A stretch of 64,000 nucleotides of DNA, from contig JASAND010030450.1 of NCBI GenBank assembly GCA_030248195.1, positions 124,001 to 188,000 on the forward strand, read 5' to 3'. Of this stretch, positions 13,001 through 23,704 are shown piece after piece. Origin of the DNA: Trissonchulus latispiculum. Lineage: Eukaryota > Nematoda > Enoplea > Enoplida > Ironidae. Below the pieces are notes generated by a model. It was not told where the DNA came from. It was given only the letters and a program-made list of their open reading frames with translations, and made no database searches. The translations under genes and the position numbers were made by a program. The stretch's first letter is position 1. Each line of letters starts with the position of its first letter.

Positions 13001-13074
13001 CCCAGATCAAATAAACGTAATCAAAAAATTAAGAACAAAATGCCAGCAATATCAGAAGGCTGTTACATATGTAC
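10074..13074. other. Region between the kinesin start and the last visible INSC exon
   Basis: Should contain the INSC 3' end and the kinesin promoter. I could not identify either. A plus-strand reading near 12090-12240 gives a basic helical patch (RARNENRYLAFRRYKNAYRA) of unknown origin. Confidence 0.5.
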
Positions 13075-16000
13075 CTTACAAATTAGTTTCACAGGAGTTT
13101 GCTTTCCATTTTCCCGTTCATAAACAGCTTTCAGCACAATTCCACCTAAATCAAAGAAGCAGGACTGACTTCAATTTGCAATGAATCGAATCCCCAAACA
13201 AACTCATAATAAAATAGAATACAATAAAAATTTAAATATCTAAAGTAAAATATCTAAAATATCTAAATATCTAAACTTACTATATTAAAATAAATTATTT
13301 TACAATACTTTAAAAGTAAACACATTTGGATATCATATATTGTTTTACCCTGATTTTTATGTATAACTTTCATGCCGTAGCCAGAATCAGCAATATTTCC
13401 AAGGGCAATCGCTGCCTTTGATCGAATTCTGGAAGCCAGCTCGGGATGGGAGTCATCTTGCCATTGAATGAAGGAAAGCAGACAGGGAATGGCGCCTTGA
13501 GCCACAAGAATTTGTTCATGGCCATTGGATCCCAATCGGCAGAATATTGTCACAATCTAAAATCAAACACTAGAGCATTAAATCGTTTGAACTCCGGAAA
13601 GGTTGAAATCAGTGCATTGAAAGCTAGCGTCATGCCAGAAAATGGTAATCATTTGAAAAAATATAGGTAGTGTTGGAGGTATACTTGATGGGTATTGAAT
13701 GTTGTAATGTACAAAAGTTATTGCATGTTTGGATTATGTCTGAACAAATTTTGGTCAAATTGCTCATATCATGAAAAAGGAGGAGTTGAAAAAAAAGTAA
13801 TAATCTGCAAACTTTAGGATCATTCCTAATTACAATTGGGGGTGGAAATAGCATTTGTAGCAGGTGAACGGAACATACAGCATAGATTAAGACGCCGATG
13901 TAAACGTTTCCCAGAAAGTGAAAACATGCTATTTGCAGACACAATGCCAATTGCCTGATTGGAATCAGGGTTTCTTACTCCTATTATCTTGCTAGAGAAG
14001 TTCACCTATGCATCATTTTGGTAAACTAAAGCTGATTTGATAAAGCTTTATTTCTGAGTACAAGGCAACGTGGCATTTATTTATGAAATTAAATTCACCT
14101 ATATGTTATACATACATTAACATAGGGTGGGGTCCTGGGGGTGGGCTTGTCCCAAAAAACGTTTGAGGGGGCTTGTTGCTTGCATATACTTTGAACTGTT
14201 TTCAGGGGGGGCTTGCACCTCAAACATTAACTAAACATTAAATAAACTAGAAATAAAACTTAAAATTAGCGACGTTTTAGTGAAATTTGTAAGAAAATCG
14301 TCAATATTTTACAAGAAAATTTGCCGATTTTCACGAAAAAGTAAATATTTCAGCGAAAAATTCTTTTTAGCGAAATTTTTTTAAATTTTACTGTAAACAA
14401 CTAATTTTTTGTGGCTATTTGTGCTTACCCCTTGGTCATGGTTTCGTTACCCCTTGTCCCTGACGGCGGTAGGGCTTGGACCTTGACAGAGTTGGGAGGG
14501 CTTGGACCCCCCAGAACCCCCCCGAGTTAACCTGTTATATGTTAGTGCTTAACCTGGTCTTTGGCATAGCTGGATCCGGCAATGCGACTGCGATCACTGA
14601 TCTGTACCAGACGCCGCACCGCGTTGTTCCGGTAGAGACAGTCGCTGGCAGCGCTGTGCTGAACGCACAGATTCGCCAGAGCCGCTGAGCACAGCAGGAA
14701 ACTGTCTGCGTCGGTGCTTTTTTCGCAGAGATCTGAAATACAAGTACAAGTATATATGAGTGTAAAGTAATCTGGAATAATAGCCTATGCATACGTGTAT
14801 AGACTGCAGCACAAAGCTATTTAAAGGTGTCTATGAGAATTATTAATTTATGAAAATTATTAATTTTAATTAAATTGAAGTTGCAAAAAAGCAAAGGTCG
14901 AGAATCATCTTTAGAAGCAATTTGGTATCAAAGAACAGTGTAATCAATACAGCTAAATATTACGAATATTATCCGTATTATGCAAACAGTACTGCTAGAA
15001 AAAACTGTAAACAGTCAATCAATAGATTAATATTGATTCATATATTGTATTGCATTGTATTAATAACTTTTCTTTCGTTTCTTGCTACTTCTATGTATTT
15101 GATTTATTTTATTGGTCGTACCTAAAAGCTTGGATATGACCAGTGGCAGAGAGGGGGGTAGTGTGGCAAAGCTGTGGCACGGGGCGGTCAATTGAGCTAA
15201 TACGCCGGCAGCTTCCACGGTACAGGACCACAGTTTACTGTCCAGAAGGGTCTTCACCACAAGCTCTAAGCCACCAAGCTAAAACAGAATAAATGAGAGT
15301 GTGTTGATGCTTTTTACCATACCAGTCGGGTGCGTTCATTAGGAGCTCGTAATTATTGCGGTAAGTTTAGGAAACAGCCAGATTATAAAGAAACATTTCA
15401 GTATTATGGTTTGAATGGCATTACTCAACGCAGAGAAAGTTGGAAGCCGGGCCTACGATACTCTTTAACTAATGATTCCTCACTATGCATAGTCTAACAA
15501 CAGAAAAGGTGTCATACTAGCAACTAAAACTCAGCACATCTTCCTATGACACTGACGTTTTTTACAAAATTTGTAGTTTCCATTTTAACGCTGGACTGCA
15601 CCAATCAAGTTTCAAGTATATATAGCAGCAGCATAGCAGAAGGTTAACTACTGATTTCCCGTTCAAAAATCGGACTTAGCGTTCTGCTATTACGTAGGTG
15701 TTTAAACTTTTTCGGTGCAGTCCAGGTAATGTAACATACAAGGAAACAAGGATGCAACCACAGTTCGTACCGATAATAATTGTACACATGCTTTATTGGT
15801 GCTGCATAGGACGGCCAAAGCTCGGTAGACGTGCCGGAGATGAGACTCAGGCATTCCGTGTACTTTTAGAAGGTGTACTAAAACACTGATCCCGCCCATC
15901 TGAAACAAAAAAATTAATATTTATATTATCAAAAACTAAAAAAGAACAAGACAAAAATTGGAAATTCTTTACTTCAAACGACAGATTGTACCACTTTATT

Positions 16001-19000
16001 CGTCTCAACATCATAGTGTTGCTCTTTAGTTTAAATATTACTGGCACCATAACATGTACTTGGGGGGGGGTTGGGGGGTTTTCACTCGGTAGATCTGGAA
16101 CTCAGCCCCTTCCCAGAGGGGTCCCCCCAGAATCCGGAGTTTTTGGATTTTTTGGGCAAAAACCGGACAAATCCGGTTTTCCGGCGGCCGCTGGCCGCCG
16201 GTCACCCCACCCAAAATTTCCCTTCCTGCACATGCCTGACTGGCACTGTAAAATTTCAAAGATATAGAACTAGAAGTGTGGATACGTGTGAGCATATATA
16301 ATTAGGTGATCCCGCATCAGAATCAAGATTCTTCACTCCATGTCTATCTGGGTAGCCCGCCACCTACCGACCCCTCTTTTGGCTATTCCGTTTCATCGAC
16401 TACTAAAAATTTAATATCTCCCAGATCACCATTGGTGTCAGAGATTGAAATATTGCAGATTAAATATTTTGTGCCGTAATTGTATGTATCTGCTGTATGC
16501 TTACTTGTACTACTTCAAGGCAGATCTTATCGCCAAAAAGACCACAATAAGCCAGGTGGCATAAGGCTGACTCCAGGTGAACATTATTCTGAGACAGCTT
16601 TGTTAGATAGACTAGAATCATCTGAAATTGATTACCACGAATTTTAAATCAAAATTTATAATAGTAAACCTATAATTTAAATTGGTATATGACACAGAGT
16701 CTACAAGTTTTTAACCCAAACAGGACTTATTGAATCTGCAGAATTTAAAATTCAGCTTTACCTTAGAGCATAACCGCATAACTTGATCGTTTAGGGTGTG
16801 AAAGCGCTCTCTGATTTCGGGTATGGCACTCGGCTCAGCATAGACTGGCTGACCAACGAATCTAAACCAATAACTTATTTAATTGTCTGATATGATATTA
16901 ATTACTTGGTTACGTTTGATTATTATCAGTTATTTGGATGTTTTTGTTTAATTTTACCGAGAGTATTTTACTTGGAATAAATAAAAAGAATAAGGACCCT
17001 TTACTTAGCCACTGTATTACAATTCTAAAGATATCAGGTCCATTTGGATGGGAGTACAAATCGTGCAGAATTTCTGGTTACAAAAACTGACAGTCGATAA
17101 CAGTAAAACAATAATGTTCTACAACTTTACCCTGGTTTTCGTTCAAATTTGCTTTGTTTGAACATCTGCAGTCGATCATTTGCAATTCTAATTATCTGTA
17201 ATAAATTAACATGATGTAACAAACATAATTGGCGAGATTGTATGATTTAGGTTATGTCAAGAAAGAATGAAACCATAAGATTTATGTTAACTAGGAAAAT
17301 AATACAAGAAAAGTATTAAGAAATTATATTGAAAATTTTAAGGACACATTGAGTTTTGTACCATTGCCTTATGTTCTTTATACAATTACAAATGGTATAG
17401 CCAGTTAATTTTGGATTGGATCGTTGATGATTTTTCGACAGGCTAGGTCGTGCTTTTCAGGTAAATTTATTTGATATCAATCTACAGGCGCTACCATAGG
17501 ATAACGTGGGGGGGGGGGGGGGGGGGCCCCCCCCCCACAAACAAAAAAAAAACGAGAAGCCCCCAGGAAAAAAGAGAAAAAACGGGCACACCCGCGCGCA
17601 GAAAGAAAAAAAGAGGAAAAAACCCCCCCACCATTAACAAAAAAAAAATTTTTATAAAATTTTAAATTTAAAAAAAATCTAAAAAGACTTTCCACAATGT
17701 TTTAGTCAAAAACGTTAAAAATCTCAAAAGGGGAGACCCATAAAATTTGGGGCAGATCGGACCCCGTGTTAATGTATGGGCGCTACTATCAGAACACTTT
17801 CCACAATGTTTTCAGTGAAACAACAGAAAAAGCCGAAGCAGTCACTTAAGTTGAATCATGGGGCTAGCTCGTCTTCAACTCATCTGTTCTTGAACTGAAT
17901 ATCAACTGAACAATGTCGCCTGTCACAATATAGACTAGAAAGGCAGCTGCTGCACTTGCTTCCCTAGTAAAGCAGCTTTTCAATGCTGTATTGATAATTA
18001 AAATTGCCTAGTTCAAATTCAAACTATATTTATGCTTAAGGTGGTGATTCCTTTTGGGCACATATTGTTGTTTAGCGGCGTAAATCAAGATGAAATTTGG
18101 CCAAACTTTCCGCAATACGTTCTATTAGCATTCTAACACTCTCCGCGCAATCCCGGTTCAAAAATTCGAAATTTCCGATCAGGGTGGTTTTTGCCAATTT
18201 CTGAAAGTTTGCTAGCAGCTATATAGTTATGACTATATTCATTCAAAAGACCTCGTTGAGCTTCACATTTTTGCTTTAAAAGCAACTTTCAAGCTTTTCT
18301 CTAGCGTGCGATATAGCCGTTTTTCTTGTTTTGGCGTCGAAAACTTGTCATTTCTGCAGAAATCAAATAATCCTTCAGTTCTTGAACTACACAAGCCGTA
18401 AAATCAAGCTAAGGGTGTCGATCTGAAGGTCATACAGGGGCAAATTATCCGGTGGATGATCGTCTTCCAACAGCTATCCCGTAGGCGGCTATCACGAAAA
18501 ATGTAGTTTTTGCAAAAACACAACCAATTTTTTTCCAAAGATTGTGGAGCATTCACCATGCAAGCTGGAGGGCTGCTACTGAACAAATGTGTTCTGCACA
18601 AATATACCCAGGGACGATTTTTAGTAGCCCCGATTGCTGCTTGCTAGCTAAAGTAATCGCTTGACAAATTTGGAAAAAGTAGGCAAAATACAGGTTACGC
18701 ACACATTTCAGCTTAAATCTCTACAACGAGGAGCGCTTTCACAATCAGTAAAAAATCGTCCCCAGCTATTTGATGGAGGTATCGAATGATATAACCGATG
18801 TCTCGCGAAAAAATTTACTTGAGTCTGCAAAAATTCTGGAAAATTATACTTCTTCTAAAATGTGTTAAAAATATTTTAGAAAAGCAACATTAGTTTCGTG
18901 GCATGCATTAAAAAGAGAAAGTGTCAAGCTACATTTTGATATAAAAATGGACTCAACTCCAAGTAATGAATGAGTAATAATGGTGCAAACTTTATGTGAC

Positions 19001-20910
19001 CAAAGGGAATCACCACCTTAAACTTACTAAAAATTAATATATATTCCTAACTTCGGCAATAGTTCTGCTCCTGTTTATCTTGCAATTGGGTCCGACAACA
19101 GAACAAAAATTGAACCCTGCGTTTAATCTTTACGCTTGGTTAGGTAGTAATCTTTACTCACTTTGGGATCTAAGAAATTTGGCACTAGGAAACTGGCACA
19201 TTTGGCATAATCCTGCAGGTATGATGACAGTAGCTCAATTTCTTCAGCAGAGCTGAAACAAATAAAATTAATATTCTACTGTTTAAAAGCTTTTTCGAAA
19301 AGTTTCGACATTCATTAACTGAGCATTACATGCTTATGAACCAAAACTAATATAATAAAGCTAAGATTGTTCTCGATTTCCAACTCTATGTACTTCCAAC
19401 TCTACATACTGCAGTCGAACTTTGACCGCTTAGTATATATTTTTTCACTGCAATAATAAGCCTTCAGAACTTTCCATTGGAACCACTACGCCAAATGTCA
19501 AATTATAGTAGTGTTGGGAATTTTGGCTTATTGGCGGTTTGGAAATTTTTGGTTTGGTGGGAATTTTGGATAGGATAAAGGTTGATTATGGTTTTTTCTT
19601 AGGTTAGTTTTTGTTGAAATGAGGGGTTGTGACGAGGTTTGAAGGAAAAAAATGAAGTTTCTGGAGTTGGTGTAATAACATAATAGACTTAAGGCAAATG
19701 CGAGCACCAACACAGTGAATAATTCATCCATGTTTAATTAACTAGGGTTGCCTTTCTGCCGTTTGCTCTTTTCCAATCCGTTTTTAGCTGAATATCAACT
19801 GAATACTTATCTCACCTGTCACAATGTAGACTAGAAAGACAGCCGCTGCATTTGCTTCCATAGTAAAGCAGCTTTTCAATGCTACTTCTACAGTCCTGGT
19901 AGAAGGGCATTGCCAGATCTGCGGTTTCCGACTGCAGCCGGGGTTGCCGCTTTCGCCCGGGGGTCTGGGTCTGCCAGCACCTCAGTTTGGGCGGATACTG
20001 GTGGGATTTGGATTGGGTCGGGGAGTTGGGACCGTTAGGTGACTCGTCCGGATGGTTGGAAAACTGGGGTGAACTCCCGCAGGCGCTGTCCAGGGAACTG
20101 TCGCCATCTCGTTTCCGGTGATTCCGGCGCAGATCCGCTTCCGTCGAGACCGGATCGGACCAGGAATCATCGGACAGCAGGGAGTCTTTCGGTTCATGGG
20201 CGACTCCCAGATTTCCCCCGACGGAATGGTAGGGTTTCAGGGCCGGCAGGGCCGGAGGTAGGCGACATTGGACTGTGACGGATTCAGTGGAAACGGCCAG
20301 CGGCTTGATGGGAGTGGAATGCCAGTAGATCGGGTTGTCCATTCCGGTTCGATTGAGGCTGACGGTCGATGATGTGGAACTGAGATCGCCGAAACTGACC
20401 TGCGTTCCCCGAGTTCTACTTTTCCTCAGAGCCGAGGGTGAGGTGACGTTTACTCGTTTGACGTAAAGATTGTTCGCTGAACTGGTCGTTTCGACCGGGG
20501 AAAATTGATTAAATTTGATCTGATTTGGCGAAACGAGAATCCTCGGCGTACTTTGAGCTTTCCGAACAGAGCAAACTTCAATGTCGTCGTAAATGTGCGG
20601 TGGTCGAGCTCGATTTACTGGTTTCGCCAATTTCGAAGTTTCGGGAGTACCAACTTGCGGGGTCGAATTTCGGGTATTCTCCGCCGCAACGGACCGGATT
20701 TCTTCTCCGCGATATCCGAATTCTTCCGTGATAGTTTTTATTGAAGCTCCAAAATCACGCCGATGCGAATTTTGGGGAGCCTGCTTCGATTGTTCGCGAT
20801 TAGCGACAATTCGAGCAATCGATTTTGCCAGCAGAATCGACGTGCATTCCATTTCGGTCACGTATCGCGCGTCTTTTATCCATTCTGCTACGCAAGCGTC
20901 AACACAATTC
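13075..20910 (-). CDS. INSC: Inscuteable homologue, nine internal exons (first and last exons not found)
   Basis: Adaptor for asymmetric cell division and spindle orientation; it links the Par3/aPKC cortex to LGN/Pins. Exons, in coding order: 19816-20910, 19162-19252, 16762-16848, 16505-16621, 15771-15899, 15122-15278, 14554-14732, 13349-13556, 13075-13145. All phases match. Exon 1 opens with W..D.RYVTEMEC..ILLAK, like the LGN-binding helix of INSC. The next roughly 330 residues are Ser/Pro/Thr-rich and look disordered. The later exons form armadillo repeats: TVEAAGVLAQLTAP, DSFLLCSAALANL, YAKDQIVTIF and IRSKAAIALGNIAD each line up with the same stations of vertebrate INSC. The 16848 acceptor was chosen because it alone keeps phase; an alternative TTTAG site lies 11 bases upstream. 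The last visible residues end at LICK before a gtacat donor, so about 40-60 C-terminal residues (PDZ-ligand end in vertebrates) and the N-terminus are missing. Confidence 0.88.
14109..14536. mobile_element. hAT-like MITE, G/C-tract family, ten bases from an INSC splice donor
   Basis: Ends TACATACATTAACATAGGG and CCCGAGTTAACCTGTT, with GGGGTCC and GGACCCC inside them; flanked by ATATGTTA at 14101-14108 and 14537-14544. 428 bp. The right duplication ends nine bases before the exon border at 14554, that is inside the donor region of that INSC intron. Confidence 0.7.
17495..17778. mobile_element. hAT-like MITE, G/C-tract family, copy with 8-bp duplication GGCGCTAC
   Basis: Starts CATAGGATAACGTGGGG and ends CCCCGTGTTAATGTATG, flanked on both sides by GGCGCTAC (17487-17494 and 17779-17786). 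An 18-base G run and 9-base C run near the left end make a strong hairpin. 284 bp, non-coding, in an INSC intron. Confidence 0.85.
17895..17987 (-). pseudogene. Decayed partial copy of the INSC linker-exon 3' end
   Basis: About 93 bases match 19788-19883, which is the end of the 1.1-kb INSC exon and its donor. This copy has an in-frame TAG and its donor GT is changed to GC, so it should not be spliced as the original is. Confidence 0.85.
18036..19021. mobile_element. TTAA-flanked 1-kb inverted-repeat element (piggyBac-like MITE), copy 1
   Basis: Begins TTAA-GGTGGTGATTCC (18036) and ends GGAATCACCACC-TTAA (19021). The terminal repeats are imperfect beyond about 12-14 bases. The target TTAA is duplicated, as with piggyBac or Kolobok transposases. 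No coding frame. A second copy in the opposite orientation is at 57363-58352 with about the same length and internal sequence. It lies in an INSC intron. Confidence 0.8.
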
Positions 20911-22413
20911 CTAAAAAACAAAAACCTTGAAATAAAAACAAAAAGAAATGAGAAAAATGAGAAAAAGTGGAAACAGCCCACATAAATTAATTGATTTATC
21001 AATCAATCGATTATTAGTTAATTTTAATTTTAATTTTAATCAGTTCTATCTAATTAAACCTGGTTTGTGTCCTGACAATGCGTTCTCCAAACGGAACAAA
21101 TCATCATAAACAAACCGAGTTTAGAGTAAAATTTATGAGCAATTTTTATCTAAGTGAAAGTTCGCACTTTTATTGTTTCAAAGCATAAAACTGCTGTCTA
21201 TAAAATGCTGAAAATGTCTTATGCTTGTGGCAGAGCTTTTGTGAGAGATGCATAAAGTTTTAGATTTATGTTTTTGAAACAAATAGATTCAGCGTAAGCA
21301 TTTTATGGTTTTCAAACCTTCAACAAACAGCTAAAAGTGTGAAGTAAAAAGTTTACGCTTTGCTGGCCAATTCTATCAAACGAAACGAAGTAAGATCAAG
21401 CAATAGCTGAAACTTCATAAAGTTGCAGGGCCACCATGCAATGTGTGAACTTTCACGGTTCGTGCAAAAATTAACATAAAAGTTTTACAAAACAAAGATT
21501 AGGTACATCGTCAAAAATAAACATGAAAAAAGCTATATCTAAAATGTAAATGCCAATGAGCCTTTTCGCGCAGAGACCAGTTTAAAAGGTTTAAAAGAGT
21601 TAAGCACTTAAGCAGTTCAATTTCTCACCTGGAAGGCTAAACGAGTTAAAATTTTCAACTCTACTCTTTTAATTAACTAAAAACACTAAGTCAGTCTTAA
21701 CTGAGGCTTAGGGGCTTGCTTTGCGGAGCGGCCAGCTAGAAATCTCTTGCCAAACATTTTAAGAATATTCAACAAAATTTAACTATAAAGCTACAGGTTA
21801 TTGCTAGTCTAAAGCTTTTGATATTGAGTATGATGATGAATTTGAAATGAAAACGGTGAATTAAGCTGAAGACCAACAGGCTCTAGCTTCGTTTAGTTTG
21901 AAAGATCCTAAGCTAACAAACAAAACGAAGCTCCTGTCTGTAGTTGTCACGATTTTCTACATCAAAGCTGCTAAACGATTCTAGCAGCTGCTGAATCGGT
22001 TGAAAAATGGGTTGAACCGGTTTGCTTCTGAGAAGCTCTACAGAAATGAAAGACATTTTTTTGTGAAACTGAAATTTGTGTAAACACAGCAAAGAATAGC
22101 TGATAAAAGTCAAAATTAAAAAATTTTCATGCTAACAGAGATTTCACACTTCCAAATTACAGCTTCATCTTTCTAGGTATGTTTGCCGGCAGTGATTGCA
22201 TTGGTGTCTCCGCAATTTCTATAATCTCAAGTCTAGCTACAATGTCTTTTTGCAAATATTATGCTGTCTTTTCTAATCAGTTACCTACAACAAATTTACC
22301 TAGAATGCGAAATTAACAGATCTGGGTACAGATCGATCGAAGAATTTGTAAGCAGAATCTGCGACACGTGTCCACAATTAATTTCCTAATATTATAGAAG
22401 AAGAGTAAGCCAA
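20911..22413. other. Upstream of the INSC linker exon
   Basis: AT-rich intron-like sequence with a (TTTTAA)n run at 21021-21042. No upstream INSC exon recognised. Confidence 0.5.
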
Positions 22414-22719
22414 TAGAGGGCTCCTCTTATTGGCATTGCGTAACGTTACACCGACCACAATGCGCGAATGCTCCTCCAGTGAGGGGAGGGGGTCGACAAG
22501 CATACCCCCCTCCCCATAAGGTGGCAAAAGGGATTCCCGTTTGGGTAGGGGTTGGCTTGGCAGGATTACGTTGGATGCATCTCATTGTCCGTTGGCGACC
22601 CCCATACCAAATGGGGACCCCTTTCGGCTACCCCCTTAACAAAAGGGAACCTATTTTGCTACTATCCCCACCAAAAGGGAACCATTTTGGAAATAAACAG
22701 AAACCACCATAATCCTCTG

Positions 22720-22756
<37 letters not shown>

Positions 22757-22974
22757 ACCCGTCCAACAAACGGGAACGGAATCTTTGCAATCTGATTGGC
22801 TGTTCGTTATCCCCTCCCCTCCAACAAACGGGGACCTGTTTTGGCTACCCTCCCATCATTCGGGATGGGGGCATATTTTTCACCCCCATCAAGCGGGAAA
22901 AGGATACGTTTTTGGGGCCTTCGCGTATTGTGACCGGAGCACCGTAACGCAATGCCAAGAAAAGGAGGCCTCTA
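22414..22974. mobile_element. TA-flanked TIR element holding a hairpin minisatellite
   Basis: Inverted ends of about 35 bases (TAGAGGGCTCCTC..TTGGCATTGCGTAACG at left; its complement at right), bounded by TA as in Tc1/mariner-type insertions. The interior, 22490-22900, is a degenerate tandem array; 561 bp in total and no transposase. Confidence 0.65.
22490..22905. repeat. Degenerate minisatellite of CCC-N-AAA-GGG hairpin units
   Basis: At least seven irregular units of about 35-60 bases, each with a short palindrome of the form CCCC..AAACGGG followed by GGGAACC..TTTTGG or a variant. A (CT)n run of about 32 bases at 22724-22755 interrupts it. Confidence 0.65.
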
Positions 22975-23534
22975 CTGGCTTACTCTTCTCCTTATGCATA
23001 GTACATTAATTATGCGCTCTTGATCTGAACAGCATGACTTGTAAGCGACCGTGATGCCTGATTTAGGTAGTACTACAGTAGTACTGTACAGTCAGTACTA
23101 CACAGGTAGTACTGTATGACACAGCGAAATCCAGAGCCAGAAATGGCGGTTAGGGTTGCTCGGGTTCGAATAGGCTTACATCGTATTGACCCGTATACTT
23201 CATTACTTTGAAAAAATATTGGCTTAAGTAAGTAAACGCTGATAGGTCACGCTCACGTAGAACGCGATAAGATTTTGACATCAACTTACATTTTGTCTAT
23301 GCAGAATAACCAATCAGATTAAAGCAAAAATGACCAAATGGAGATCGTGAAGAGTATGTGGATAAGGAAATAAGAAATGAAATGTTTAATCATTTAAAGA
23401 ATCGTTGAATCAAATCTAAAACAATACAATTACAAAACAGTTTCAATTAAATTGAATAAATTTTTTAAAAATTATCACATACGCAGCTGTATACTATGGC
23501 CACCACAATTTAGTGAGGGATATTAACTCTTATT

Positions 23535-23610
23535 TGCGCATGAGTAGCTCAATCGGTGAGAGCGTTCGTGGGATCAACCAAAGGTTGTGGGTTCGATCCC
23601 AACCTGGTCA
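23535..23610 (+). repeat. tRNA-like sequence (SINE head or tRNA pseudogene)
   Basis: Has a D-arm box (TAGCTCAATCGGTGAGAGC) and a T-arm (GTGGGTTCGATCCCAAC), with the 3' acceptor strand CCTGGTC lacking a 5' partner and a poor anticodon stem. It is therefore not a working tRNA; pol III internal promoter boxes are intact enough for a SINE. Confidence 0.65.
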
Positions 23611-23704
23611 AAGAAATTTAGCCCCATAGATGTTCGAAGCTTTCTGATTTTTCCTGATGATTTCTTTTAAATACCCCCTTCATTTCTACAACGTAAACCA
23701 TGTC

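Noticed and set aside
14535..14812. 85-codon and 72-codon minus-strand frames
   Set aside because: The real INSC exon uses the third frame, which alone gives the DSFLLCSAALANL armadillo block and matching phases.
22724..22755. CT run as a regulatory GAGA-type element
   Set aside because: A plain dinucleotide microsatellite inside a minisatellite; nothing ties it to a promoter.
23535..23610. Functional tRNA gene
   Set aside because: The 5' acceptor strand does not pair with the 3' strand and the anticodon stem is poor; best kept as a SINE head or pseudogene.
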